Shown here one piece after another: positions 43,501-57,200 of a stretch of 64,000 bases of DNA. Position 1 is the stretch's first letter, and every line of letters starts with the position of its first letter. The position numbers and the translations under genes were made by a program. The stretch is from Phoronis australis. Lineage: Eukaryota; Phoronida; Phoronidae. The notes beneath the pieces were generated by a model. The model worked only from the letters and a program-made list of their open reading frames with translations, searched no databases and was not told the DNA's origin. The stretch is from contig NMRA01000382.1 of NCBI GenBank assembly GCA_002633005.1, forward strand, positions 255,096-319,095, written 5' to 3'.

Positions 43501-44260
43501 TGGTTGAAAAGAAATTAAAAGTTCAAAGACCCTAAAGTATGAGCCACGACCATCTGTTCCCAACCAATGGCAACTTTTGTGTCTTCTGTTCTCAGTCAAC
43601 CTCTGTGTCGGCTTTGACTCCGATAAAACTATAACGTGTTAAGTTCAACCCTTTTCTTTCTGATATCTGGAAGCTCTAACTTCGTTTGACATGGTCACTG
43701 TTGGTTTATGATCGCTGAAATTGAGTACATCCTTATTAAAGTCCTAGACGGGTCAAAACCTCCAGATGAAACGGTTTAGGGAGCCGTAATTCTAACAGTT
43801 TTGAGTTACATGTACCTTTTGGACACGGTGTTGCCACGCAAATCAACACGAGTGCCGAACCAAACATTTTATTGTATCTTTGGCCCAACTTGCTCAGGCT
43901 CACTACTCAACGTTATGTTTCCGTTGCAAAAATTAAATCAAAACATCAGAAACTCGACATGTGTGAAGCGGGACGTCACAAGATGAAGTGTGGTATTTCC
44001 TAAATTAGATATGCGCGTTCTTTTTTTTGGTGATTGTGAGTGACTAGTGAAATGAGGTCTCACATACTACGCTATAATGGAACTTCTTTGTTGTTTTACC
44101 ATGCGAGATGCACTCGTATTTAGCATCGCTGTGCTATCGCGTTGTGAATGTCCATTTTTGAACAACACGGACTGCGCACGAGACGAAAGACGGAACCAAT
44201 TAGGGTCTAATTAGCTGTTCGTATCAGCTTCATAACTGACAAGATTGGTGTACGCACATA

Positions 44261-44261
<1 letters not shown>

Positions 44262-44323
<62 letters not shown>

Positions 44324-44335
44324 GCACACACACAT
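44262..44335. repeat. CA microsatellite
   Basis: An almost uninterrupted CA run to 44319, followed by cgcacgcacacacacatac. The Val/Cys and Thr/His open frames across it are by-products. Confidence 0.95.
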
Positions 44336-44756
44336 ACATATACGTGTACATATATATGCATGGACATACAAAAAGGAAGATGAAAGCTTCGTTGTTGCCT
44401 TTTATGGGCATGGGGCACTTTCAGTTAATGTATTTGGTGGATTTGAATTTTTTTTTGTTTTAGATGAATACATGTACAGTATAGGGAGGTCATAAAAAGG
44501 TATGCGTTGAAACATGTCCTTTCGCAACACGTCTCGTGAATATGTCGTATGTTTGTTAAAGGCAGTGGAAATGTCACAGGGGAATTGTGGGTAAGGCTTT
44601 CCAAGTGTCGAGATAAAGTATTCAAAATTCGTTTTTTTTTAAAGTTCCTGCCTTTTTAAAGCTGTACACTTTCTGAATTTCTCTTTCATTTGTTTGTCAG
44701 ATGGGTTTAGTAATAGAGAGACCCGTTCGACGACAGACTAAGAAACCCCTAATATG

Positions 44757-44811
44757 CTGGTACCCGCGCTAGATGTAGGTTATATAACTCTACCGCGTGT
44801 ACCAGAGTAGC
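44757..44811. repeat. Palindromic TACTCTGGTACCCGCGG repeat, copy 2
   Basis: CTGGTACCCGCG and CGCGTGTACCAG can pair around an AT-rich loop. Read on the - strand, its end matches 29517-29534 with one mismatch. Confidence 0.5.
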
Positions 44812-46731
44812 GTGGCCGCCACAAGGCTACCTTCACTACGGCTATAAATCGGTCTTTCATTACAGAAATCAACTATTGATTTAGACTCTTACCGTTAAGA
44901 AATTAGGGCTCACATTGGTCCTCAGCAAAATTCAAGATATTCATTTGCTTCTAAACAACTGACAGTTCGTTATTGTTTGGCGTCAGGCTCTGTAAGATTC
45001 CTCGTCACAGAGTGTCATTTTCTACGCCTACCATGGCGTTAACAAACAAGTAATTGTTAGTTCTTTGCTAAATCAGAAACAACCCCTTTATTTCATTAAG
45101 GAAAAGAATGGGACAAATTAATAGCGGTACATGTAAGTTGTCAGATTCAAAAGTTCTGTTTCTTGAATATAGGCTGGTTTATAGTGGTCATGATAAAATC
45201 GGTATAGCCAACGCTACAAATGTTGTGGATCTTATCTCTAATCATCGAAAGACAGTCATAAAAAATGTTTTTGGATGCAAATTTGCATCGAATTATTTTT
45301 CATAGGCCTTCTGGTATTCTGGAAAATAGTCAAATTGAGGAACCAGTGAAGACTAACTTTTTAGGTGAATTCACTCTGAGTCATTCACTTGTGCCTAGGA
45401 AACAAATATTCTTTCGGCGTTTCCAACGCAATGAATGAACGCATTCATTTGTTTGAGCTTATGAACTAGAAGAGTACTAAACTAAATTAGAGATTTTTTG
45501 CAAATTGCAGCATTATGGAAATTTGCGTTTTTAAAATCAATTGAATCAGACTTACTACAAGTTTCAGCAGTATTTTATAAATTCTTGGTTGCGATAACGA
45601 GACGGTATTTGTATGTACATGGATTATTAGCTGTTTATTTTTGAAAATTGTTGTGTGATGGCGAAAAAGAATCACTCGAGAATTCCTTCAATAAAACCCA
45701 AGCAAACAAATAATAAGCGCTCGTCTTTTTGACGTGTAGTTTCCGATGATGATGTTTTGAACAAAGAAAATGTGTTCAGGACTTCTTTCCTTCTCTAAAG
45801 CGCCTGTTCTTTGTTTTCTTGTGTTGAATTGGCCTAAAACCAGAGCCTTTAAGAAAAGTAATTCCTGTTATGATTCTTCTTGTAAAGAGTTTGAAGAAAT
45901 TCTCGCTGAAAGAGTTAATTGTTGCGTTTACGTCACGTTCCTTCATTCAAATATTATATCCGTGGATACGGCTGGGGTTGCGTAGCCGAAACTACGTATC
46001 TACACTAAAATAACAGTAATTCCTAATACATAACAGATATGGGTGAAATTAACACGATGTTATCAAGGAAGTATACACGGAGGAAAAGGAAGAAAAGAAT
46101 TACAAAACACTCATTGGGACTCAAACGTGCTCGATTTGTATAATTACGTTTATTAATTACATTTGCATAACTTTATTGCTGGCTATTTCCTACTTTTGGC
46201 CAGCACTAGGATCACAATCACATTGATTTAGCATAAATAATCGAAGTCATCTTTTTAAGATTGAAATGTGGAATTCGTCAAGTTCTAGGCGAATGAACAC
46301 AACAGAAAAGAGTCCAAACTCCATATTAGCCATCTTTGTTTTCCGAAACAATTTTCCATCGTAATAGGAAAAAGTGTTTGATAATTTATATGACCATGAA
46401 TGGGTCGAACTTATTAGTCAATTAAATTAGGCTGATTGATACCACTACTGTAGGGAATAAAGTCTGCGTGATTAAGTCAGATTCAACGCATTTGTCTTAA
46501 ACAAAAAGCAGTGTTCTCTTGGTGTACGTTGTACCCAAAAACTATAAGAAAACAGAGCAACGTGACATACACAATATTAAAGAGAAAACGTGTTTTGTCT
46601 CAGTACACCATAGTAATAAGTGACACAGAGATGACAACACTTCTATGACCCATGGCAGACTTATGGAGGTCCGGCGAGGATGGGTGTAGAATGGTCAGCG
46701 GAGCAGGATTACTGTCAGGGGTGGCGGAAGA

Positions 46732-46815
46732 TCACTGGCAGTCCCCGACATCCTGCCGTCGGTGTTGCACAGTCTTGGGAACCGCCTGGGACAGTCCTTT
46801 ACCGCCAATGAGACC
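46732..46815 (-). CDS. Candidate terminal exon of an unidentified gene
   Basis: After the acceptor gtttttcag| come 27 codons and a TGA: GLIGGKGLSQAVPKTV, then QHRRQDVGDCQ. A second in-frame acceptor nine bases upstream (catacag|) would add VFQ. G/C-ending codons dominate (CTG, CAG, GTG), unlike the flanks. No family was recognised. Upstream exons would lie at higher coordinates, but none was found. Confidence 0.3.
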   Translation of the reverse strand, partial: GLIGGKGLSQAVPKTVQHRRQDVGDCQ

Positions 46816-46824
46816 CTGAAAAAC

Positions 46825-49800
46825 CTGTATGAAACACCGTTGTTAGGAGTTGAGCGAGTGGTTTCTCAGAAAATGTTGTGCCGCCCCCTTGCGACAGTTT
46901 TCATTTGCTAGTGTATCTCCATGCCAAATCAAATTTCCAATCATTTGTATTACATTACTCTTCTGTGGGTTGATGAAAAAGTTATCCTTATGATAGTATA
47001 ATTATCAATATAATAATAACATCATCAAAATTATAATAATAATTATGATGATAATAGTAATAATAATGGTGTCATTATCATTATAAATATTATCACCATA
47101 CATACCAACATGGCCCTATCCAAACAACCAGATCAAGTTGAATATGAACGGAGGCCCAGCTCGAGGACATCATTGCTCTGGCGAGGTACAATACACATAC
47201 ATGTAACTGATATGTCCGACGGATCGGTCTCCTTTGGAGGCACTGAACAGTTCTCACAGGGATTTGACTATCAGAACACACGTCAATGGAATCTTCACCC
47301 TTTCTTCACTCTGTCAAAAACTGCATGCAAATAAAGAAAAATTTTGAGTCATTTCACATCACAAGCCCTACAGATGAGCACAGACACTTTGTACTCTCTT
47401 GTATTTTTGACCCTTTCACTCCCAGTGGAAACCAAGCTGAACTGAGAAAAATGAAGACAAAAAATACAAAATCGGCACTTTTCACCCCAAAATCACCATT
47501 TCCCTGTCGATGCTCGACTAAAGCAAACATTAGATTGCAAAAGCAAATTTCCTACCGATTCCAAAAATGTGGTCGAAAAGTATTGTCAACCAACTAGATA
47601 TTTTGCTAATCTGGGTTGTTTGAGGGCTACATGAAATCGCGGCCAATTTCTCAGTTGCTACACAGCCATGCACAATTGCAACAGGAGGTCAACCTCTTGA
47701 AGAAGAGTGCAGCTACAGCCGAGAAAGTGGCCTTTTTTCATTCTCAGCATGTTCACAAATACAAACAAATCACATTCACTGAGCCTACATGCAGTGTCTA
47801 CCTACAAAATGCCCCCAAACTTGGCCTACCCCAAAATTTTAATATTTCGGGAGTGCAAATTGGCCGCAGCCGCAGCCTAACTATTCAGTGCCATCTTTAG
47901 ATTTATTGTCTTTAGATTTATTGGTCACTTCTCGAACATGTTATCGACCTCTGTCGTCTGAATTCGTTGAATGGATAGAGATACTACACCTGTCAACAGC
48001 GCCTCCTAACAGCAGTCGCCATACTATGTTTTTTGCCAATAGTACAGAATTGTCAGTGGTCGTGTAATATCAATCTATCTCAGGCGAGAAATAATATGAA
48101 TCGCATGATAAAAAGGAATTAAGGGAGTCGTTTCTAGGGACACTCGATCATAGCCTTCTGTCAGTGGAAATTATGTTCAGAGTCTGATTTAGGCCACCAA
48201 CATGTTTTAAAACCGGTCTTATTTGTCACCTACTCATATTTTTAATGTTTTCAAGGCTTGCCGTTCGTTCTTGTCTCAGCTCATTAGGTTTCTTGTTACG
48301 GCGGATTTTTTTCAGCCGGCAAGAACGCGCAGCCGCCAGGTCAGTTCCATGAGCTTTACGGCAGTAACTAATTTTAATTCAAACATGTGCAGTGATACGA
48401 ACATTGTAATAAGAGCAAATGTTCGAGTGAATAAAGCTGCCTTTTGTCGCAAGAGCATGGTTTACAAGGCTATTAAGCAAGTTAGGGAACACGAGTGACA
48501 ACTAAAAGTCTAAAAATCGAAAGAATGCAAGTACAGAAAGAGATGGATATGATTTCATTAGTTTTGTGACGTCATGTTGTTTATTGGACAGGATTGTGCT
48601 ATTCTGTGTTGAGTCAGTGCCTGGGCCTTAAATGTTTCTGCGGATCCAAGGGCGAATAAAACTAAACATTTTGGGGGCTCTGGGAATCTGAGCTGCACAC
48701 ACCGGCACGTCAGATGTGTTCAATAGCCACCGCATTTTACAGTTCTGCTCCCACGCATAGCCACCGCATTTTACAGTTCTGCTCCTACGCCGTAATTATT
48801 TTCGCAAAATTTGGCCTCAAATTTTAGAAGACGGGAGCCATTCCTTGGTCACGAGGCGGATATACTGCCGGGTTTGTGGAGTATAGTTCTTATTACTTCA
48901 ATGAATAACCCGGCTCGGTGTTGATCAGTACCATAAAAATTCTCTTATTTTGAATTTTTTTCTTGCAGAGGACTTTGTCAGTTTTATTGCAAACTCATGC
49001 AAAGAGATTCAACAATTTCGTCAATTAATAGACTGGTGATACTCGAAGATTAGCACACACACAATCGGGTCTTTATTGGTAGCAAAAGTAATTTCCAGCG
49101 CGTAATTAATTTCCGTCAAAATTTATGAATCACTAATCTCTCTCACTGAATGTATCATTTGCAAGATATTAGCAGTAGGTTCTTGTCGCCAAATACGAAT
49201 GTAGCGGCATTGCGTAACAGCTGTGGTCCATTCTGTACTGATCAATACGAATATTATAAATTATAAAGCGTGGCTGTTTTCTGTAATAACATATCGATCG
49301 CTAGCGTACCGCGTTCGAATGCATTATCGCTAGTTATCGTGAAAACAAGTTGAATTCGCAACTTCTTCTTAAAACTTGTTAAAGGAACGTACGATCGTAA
49401 AATCTGAAGAGGAATTTTGTCCTCAGCTAAAAATACTCACAGCGACTAGTTTCCTGTCATTATTGAATCGGATTCAAGTTAGGTTTAGTAAATTATGTGA
49501 AAAAATTATTTTTAGGTGTTTGAAATTTAATTCTACGACGTGTATATGACGTGTACTGTAGATGCCAACATAGGTGAATTCAGTGGCGATTGAGGGTAGA
49601 GAAGTTTTATGAATAAATTCACGCATGTTAAAGGCCGTTGCAGTAACAGACGATATGAATTCATTGAACCAATAGGAGCTGTAAATTGTAAAAAGACGAT
49701 ATCAAAAACGACGATCGTCAATACCAAATGTACCTAAAGTCCAAAATTTTTACCAATGGTGTAACAGAGTAAAAAAATTGCCGGATATTGTCGTACAGGA

Positions 49801-52800
49801 TCTGCACACGCAAATTATTTCAGGTCTGTGAATAACGGGTCAGTTTTGAATTTAGAATTTTAGACAAGATGAGATTCATGTAGTTTTGAAATTTTTCACA
49901 GACATTTTGAGGTCATTGACATTTGATTGCCAAATTTACACACTTTTCTGAGGAGTTATTAAAATTTTTCGCGATTATTATGTTAGAAAATGCACGTGAC
50001 CTTTCAGGTGGGTTCGCAACTATGAAATCCGGGGGACTTTTCTCCAGCACTTTGTTTTGTGAACGATGGAAGTGGTTTCAGTTCCCACCCGTTGTTGTTT
50101 TCGCCTTGGGCAGACAGGTGTTTTCTCCCGCTTGACCAAGATAACGCATTTGTACATGAGAAGGGTGTGTTTAGTTTCTTAAACTGGTTGTCAAATTATC
50201 CTTGGAGAGTTACCAGAGTACGTAACCATTGCTTAAATTTCCCTGTGATACGTTTGGACTAGAATGTGAACTCCGTAGACTGCTGAAATATAAGATGGGC
50301 CACACGGTAAGTATTAAGACGTTACATCATTTTAATTCACTCCATACATTTGGACTCGTCTTTAGAGTTTCCTTGACCTAGTTGCTGCGAAAGCACCACT
50401 TCGCACACGGACTTTTCGTGTACGTCACTTTCCAAGACTGGCGCTTGTTTGTGCTTCTTTAGCTATGATTATGAACATTCGTGAAACGAAAATTTGGTGC
50501 ACCAAATTAGCCCGAAGTATTTGAAAATTACATCCATTGCTTTTCGAATAAAAATCCGGCTCAGAAAGAAGTTTATGTTTTAATTGTTTTTTTTTTTTCA
50601 TTTTCTCCTGGAGAATCACAGAATGGCTGCCTATGAAAGAGACCGATAGAAATTGGTTAAAAAATGCAGGTACGATCACGAGAAAAATTGATGAATTATT
50701 CCGATTTTGGTATTGTCTTTTTATTATTCCGAAACTCATCCAGTGTAAAAACAGGAGAAACCTGTACATTCTAATGAATGTTCCATGCAGCCTACTAATG
50801 ATGGCGAGGCGTCACGGCACGACCCCCAGGTTGTGTTGTAATGATTTACAGAGAAGATCACGGGGAAACTGTTATTAAAAAAATAACCAGAACTCCTTCA
50901 TGTTTCCCTTTCAATAAACACTGCTATCCCTAAGACTGTCCAATTTTTTCTTTATTTGTTTACGTACAAATACTAGTTTTTCCACCTCTTTGTCTTGATC
51001 ACGAGTTCATCTTTCCCTTATGATATAGACCTAAATTATTTTTAAAGTAGTGGCTTTGCTTGATTTAACATCGAAGACAGACTAGCTGAAGAAAGACAAT
51101 TAGCATTTGCAGTAATCCGCGATTGCGCTAAAATTTTAAGGATCGTATGAGATTGTTTCATGCAACGGATGCCAGTTATCCTGAGTGGATAGAGATTATC
51201 GGTCTTCCCAGTAGAATAGCCTATAGTTTATGGCCTTTCTCATCGAAATATATTTGCCGAATGAATGTTGTAGACGATGCATTTGCGACTCCGGGATTTC
51301 TGACTTACATTAGAGGTGCGTCTGCACAGTTGAAGAGTTTTCTAGGATTTTTCGACAGTGACTCATAAAAATAAGAGGGTAGTCTCACCACAACCAAGAC
51401 CACTTACGGTAAATCCGCATTTCTTTGTGTTCAGTCTTCCCAAAAGCAAGGATTCACTTTCAAAAATAACTGTGCAAATCACCCCAATAAATTTGATATT
51501 TATATTTTAGGATATGAAATGACTTTGATGTTTTCACGAGCAATATATTCGACGTTTAAACCATCGAAAGAAGATGGAAATGAACTGAGCCTTCCAAACA
51601 GCTATGGATTCTTGTGCCGAGACAATTTTCACTTTTTAAAATAAAAATGTGCCTTTCGTCGCAAAATCTAGGTTTTTATGTATACCATTCACAGTTATGA
51701 ACAGGTCTCAAAATTTCCATTTGTCAAATTAGAGGTGAATTTGGGCTTGGAGAGAAATGACGTCATCTTGGCATTGCTTCGAAACAAGGGTCTAAAGTTG
51801 GCTTGTAATGGCGTGTCATTCTTATGCAATAAGAAATGTAAGTTTTCCCAAGCCCGAGGTCAATTTTATAGTGACAGGAGATCTGAATCGAAAGTTACAT
51901 GTAGTTCATTTGATCGCTTGTTGGGTGTATAACATCTCTTTAGATGTCGCCTGTACTTTTAGCCCGTACTCTCAAATTAAGGTTATCAGACAATGGGGCG
52001 CAGAAAGTGCAATATATACCTCCCATGCATTTCTACAGGTCAACGCATGTATACAAGTCACGGTTAAATAGACTGCGCTCAGTGGTCGTTGAAATAAGTT
52101 CGCCAACTGGAGATTATTAGGAGCCCTACAGTGTAGTTAGATCCGACGCCGTTTCTTGTGCATGTGTTTTTTCGGCTTGACTTAATTTCACTTGCCCACG
52201 TCTCAGGATCGAAACACAATGCTTCGTAACCGACTCACATGTCAATCTTAGGTCAACCTCCTACATCTAAATTGCGGACACATCACGGTCTACTTGGCTC
52301 ATCGGTGATTTAACGCCGTAAGAGTTGCTTTTGTTGTTGCCATCTCAACCAAAATGTTATAGAGGTCATCTCCGTCAGTACGTGCTGATCTCGGCAAGTC
52401 CATAGTTTCATGTTATTGTAGGTTTGTTTGCGTTAATCTGATTTTTTGTTGAAAACTCGGGTAGTCATTGGAGGAGGCAAAAATACCTTTTCAGTGGATT
52501 TGCTTTTACAGGAGTATCGGAGTATCTTACTGGGGTTTATTTGTCCCGCCCGTGCTGCGTCTTGTGGTTTGGACAATTAACTAACAGACAACACAGGGAC
52601 TGGACCTGGGTACAAGGTGCTATTCATTATAAATTTTGAACCTGTCCCGGTACGCTGTTGTACATTAGTTTCCATCAGAGCAGGGTACGGAATGCAAATG
52701 AAGCCTTATACTCTTAGAACGTCAATATCCGTATCACGGGAAGATAGACCATTCCCCAGTGCAACGACGGCTACATCTCTCTCTTAGGTGGCGCTGTGCC

Positions 52801-54179
52801 AGTAGGTACTTACGGCAGGGTTCATCTCAAAGTACACCACTGGAACAAATATTGGCATGCAGTGCTGCAGCATTCGTGGTTAGAAGCATTCCTTTATAAG
52901 CGTTAAATTACATAACTAGACGGACGGCGCAGACGAATGAGTTTCTTCTAACAAGTTCCCCTAGCTACCACTCTCAAAGGGTTAAGCTGCAAAAAGATGT
53001 TCTCATTCTTAAGAATTTGGTATCTTATCTTACCGTACGTTGTACGAGTTTTGGACAGTCGTTCAAAAAAATCCTACGAAAGGGTCTAATCGCTAAAAAG
53101 GGTGGTGCATGTGCTTCTAGAACCGTACAAAACGTCGCGAACTAGTGACCCTTTCAAGGGCTATCGCTACAAGCTTCCACATTTTGCGAGTCCGTAACTA
53201 GTGGGTGGATGTCTTAATTGTCCACCCATAGCTCGTTAGTAATGCATCTGAGTTATGTCCCATTTTGATGTACATCAACGGGGGTCCTAAAACAGCTGAC
53301 AGGCGGAACATAACAAAACTAAATTCAAAGAAGATATTTGCGAGAATTGTTTCACACTGATCAGTTGTAACTAACCGCCCATGTTGAAGATGCACGCGGA
53401 AATATGGAATTGGCTTCAAATGCGGAACGAGGGCAAGTACAGCGCCGGCCATTCCAAGTTTTGTTATTTGTACAAGTATGGTGTGCATTCGCCATAGCGT
53501 GTGACTGTGAGAACCCGACCCGACCCCGGTCTTAACCCCACGTCAGAAGCTACGATTAACGCAAATTGCCGGGGCTATTTCACGTAACAAGCTCCACAAT
53601 AAAGCAACATTTGTAAATTGGAGTTGCGTGATTACGAAAGAGATTCGGGTACGCTTTCACAAGCCCAGTGTGTAATAACTTGTTGCGGCCCTCCCGTTGG
53701 GTTCTCTTAATTGTACCAAGTTATAAGCCTCACGTAGACGAGTTCTTTTGTGACGTGCAAACATGAACAATAAGCCGTAAGAGTTCTATTGAGAGCCGAG
53801 CACAAATAGATCCTTTCAATTGATTGTGTGCGCGAGGAAAGTATGCACAGCCTTTGAAACACACAATGCGGGTCAGTCCAGTGCGAGCTAACGCTACTGG
53901 CTGGGCTGGGCCACTGTATTAAGCAGTCGAAGCCCAGCCAAGGAACGCGGCGCACGGAGATCACACGTGGTTGCGAAACCAGCGTACCACGCTGCATTCC
54001 TACGGCTTTGGGCTCAACGTGGATGCAAAGGTAACCCTAGAGTTGTGAAATTACGTGCCATGAAGGACGATTCTGGTACAGAAAGATGGAACTGACGAGT
54101 TAGGTAACAGAAAAATATCGATAAATGATTACGTAAAATTTCTAGATGTACGCAACATGCGTGCGGGTAGCTAGGCAAT
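46825..54179. other. No gene recognised
   Basis: It contains an ATAATA tract (46990-47100), several moderately long frames at 47110-47900 without domains, and a 34-bp tandem duplication (48723-48790). The - strand frame at 53198-53488 (MAGAVLALVPHLKPIPYF) is open but has no splice support. Confidence 0.5.
48723..48790. repeat. 34-bp tandem duplication
   Basis: Two adjacent copies of atagccaccgcattttacag and the following 14 bases, differing by one base (cccacgc / cctacgc). Confidence 0.9.
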
Positions 54180-54270
54180 ATGGCGTCCGATTCAATCGAA
54201 TTTTCATTGCTGGCAGAGATTTCCGTTTTGATAAGAAGTATATCATCTGGTTGGCTAGCGAAAGTGGTAG
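54180..54270 (+). CDS. Candidate first coding exon
   Basis: 91 bases from the ATG to the donor |gtaaag. The GGCAATATGGCG start context resembles YY1-type starts of housekeeping genes. If unspliced, the frame ends after only three more codons. Confidence 0.45.
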
Positions 54271-57200
54271 GTAAAGGGTGAGTAATCCAGTGTCAATTGG
54301 GTTGGAGTTCTAGGCTTGTTTCACCTGTTCGTGTTTGGATGATAGGTAAAAGTGAATGATTACTTCATGGGTGTGTCTCTCCCACAAACATATGAATGCT
54401 AGGTTCTGTCGATAGGCTTCGTCGAAATTCGTGTGTCTGCGAGCAATGCGCTGTGGTAACATGCCTTGCCTAGATTCGTGGGAGCTCGTGCTGAGCTTTG
54501 TGATTTGAATCCATTGACCCGATTCTCATTTTTTTCAACGTATGAATAAATATGCCAAAGGAATATTTCCAGTGGACATTTGCACTCCTAGTCTAAAAAC
54601 AGTTAGCGTTTTGTTAATCTTCTGATGAGCAATTGTGAAGCCAGTGCTGACTGCCCCCTTCTAAAGCAGTATTGCCTGAAACTAAATAGTGGAACATGAT
54701 TCATCTTGTCAATCCTAGAAGCCTACTGCGTCCTCTCGCTACTCTCTGTATAACTTTAGTATGGCGCCCAGTATTATGTGCTTTACGTTACATGTCGTAT
54801 ATTTTGGATTCAAAGGCCAGGTAAAATCGAACTGGGCTATAAGATCTTGCTCATTTGCATTGTGACTCAAATTTCGAATGGAACACAAAACTGCAGGCAC
54901 GGATATGTTTTTGTGAGGTCTTTTGTTCTTGCACTCGGCTGAAACCATCTTGCACAACTGTGCAAAATTACGCCGAACTTTTAAATGTACAATATATAAC
55001 CTCAAGCTGCGTGTTCTCAGAGGAACAGTCTAAATTGCACCGACAACTATGGAGAGATTTTTGGTTGGTCAGCTCAGCTGTCGTTTTCCTATTCTGTCCG
55101 TGCAAGTATTCGCTCCGCTACAAGAATAACTGGTGCCAGGAGTGTTGGCTCGCTCAAATGGGAAATTTACAATTTATTCACTGTGTAAGATATTACGTTT
55201 TTATAAATTCCACACTCTACCCCCAGCGCCCTGGTGAGGGTATCTGCCATCCGAGTCATTGATGCTTTACAATATTAAGACGTGTGTGTTCTGACGCTGC
55301 CGACCGTTCACACGAATGTCCACGTAATAGTCGTTAGTGGAAGCTGGCTACCGCGTTACAAGTGTTAGTATTTCGTATCAAGCTAGTTTGTTTTGACTTA
55401 AAACCAGTTGAGAGGTTACAAAACTAGTCTCTTGTAACGTGTAGAAAAGTCAAGTTGGGAATAATTTTTCGCACCAAGCTTTCTGGTTTCGTCGGCCATA
55501 TTGGTGAATATTTCATAATCTGTCTGTCATTTACATCGTTATTTATTACAGGCGCTAGAATGATTGATGAAATTCAACTTGCTCCTTTCAGAGTTTGATC
55601 CATAATCCCTACGAGGTCAGAAAAACAGTTAGTTTTACGGGAAGTCTATATCCAGATCTCTAAAACAGGTTTCACCTATGTAGTTAGGCTGTGCCAACCG
55701 TATTGAGCGGGAAATCGGCGAAGGCAAAATGGCTTCGGGCGTATTATACAATGAAAGAAAATAGATTCCATATAACTTTTATTTCAGTTGAGTGCGTGTA
55801 GGTTATGTAACTTCAGAGTTGGCTATTATTGCAGTATTGTTACATCCATTCGAATCGAATAAACGTGGTCGGAAAAGTTAACAATAACGCGCATTGCTAC
55901 ACATTCGCGCCTCTGGCTGAAGACTGTTCTGTAACTACCGCACCCGCCATTCACTGTCGTTGATCTTGGGTACCATTTTCCCTTTCTATTTTCTGATGTT
56001 TTTGAATATTCGATTTACAAGCTATATGTATAATCTGGCCGTCAATCCCTCGTTTTTAATGTAACTGTCGACCTCCTGGAAAGAACGAGAATTTCGCCCG
56101 AATCAAATGCCAAAATCACTGAATCATTATGATCACACGGACAAATCCTCAGGATAATACGAATGAACGAAAGTCATGACCAACCCTTTACAAATTCCTT
56201 CTATCTTTTTTGGATAGTCGATGTACAAGCTATATTCCGACCGTCAGCTCGTTTTTCTTGGAATGGATAAGTCATCCTTGTGGTAAGAACAAGAACTTCG
56301 CGCGATTCACGCGCCAAAATCACTGAATCATCGCTCGAAACATCTGATCATACGTTCGAATTCTCTGGATTATATGAATGTACAAAAATCATGATAAATG
56401 ATTTCTTTCGTGTGGTTCGTACCAATGGTTCCGCGATAATCGCGCATCTACGTGATTAACGATTCAATGGTTCTAGAGTGCGATTCACTGGGTTTTGCCT
56501 ATGCTTCGGAAATCCATGGGAATGACTGCCTTGCACCCTTCAGTAATACACAATTCAAAACGGGCAATACGCGTACGGGAAATTGAGAATTTGTTGTCTA
56601 CTTTCAGGCCAGTTCGATCAGCACTGTGAGAAATGTACGGGCAGGTGTTGATACTGCTCAGCAGTGCGTGATACTGCCGTGACGCGGGAGTGGCCTGGAA
56701 TGAAGTTGTGCAGAAGTCATGAAAAAGGTAATAATTAGGTAAAGGAATTGTAAGAATTGTAGATTTTCTTTCACGAATAGGTGCGACAAATACAATTTAT
56801 TGCTCGCAAATTGAAGGCGTGGTCAACTGGTCTGAATTAATCAGATACTGAAGACACTTCAAGATGGCCGCCAGTCGAAGATTACCGCGCGTTTCTGTTG
56901 CGGGATTATAGCTCACATCATGCAATAACTTCAAAAGCTGATTACCAAAGGTGCCTACATCTTAAGTTATAGCTTGGGCTGGTCGAGCATTGCTAAATGT
57001 GTTTATCTGAAGTGCGATGGAAATAGACTGGCGTTGGTAAATTTATTGTCGGTTACACATTTTAGCATGACTACTGTTTCCATTGGCCACAAATAAAGAC
57101 TGAAGTGCACACCTGTTTCCTGGCACCGGGAAATTTAAATGTGCTGACTCGTTACTTAAAGAATTAGGAATGATTAAATGCCAGTGATATGTATTGAGTG

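Larger units (their letters stand above)
40548..46731. other. No gene recognised
   Basis: Apart from a CA microsatellite and a palindromic repeat this is AT-rich unassigned DNA. A more GC-rich piece at 41290-41560 has overlapping - strand frames without clear splice sites or domains. Confidence 0.5.

Noticed and set aside
44211-44463. Cys/Val and His/Thr frames
   Set aside because: They are translations of the CA microsatellite.
53198-53488. - strand 96-codon frame with a hydrophobic start
   Set aside because: No splice sites, no recognised family, and ordinary composition.
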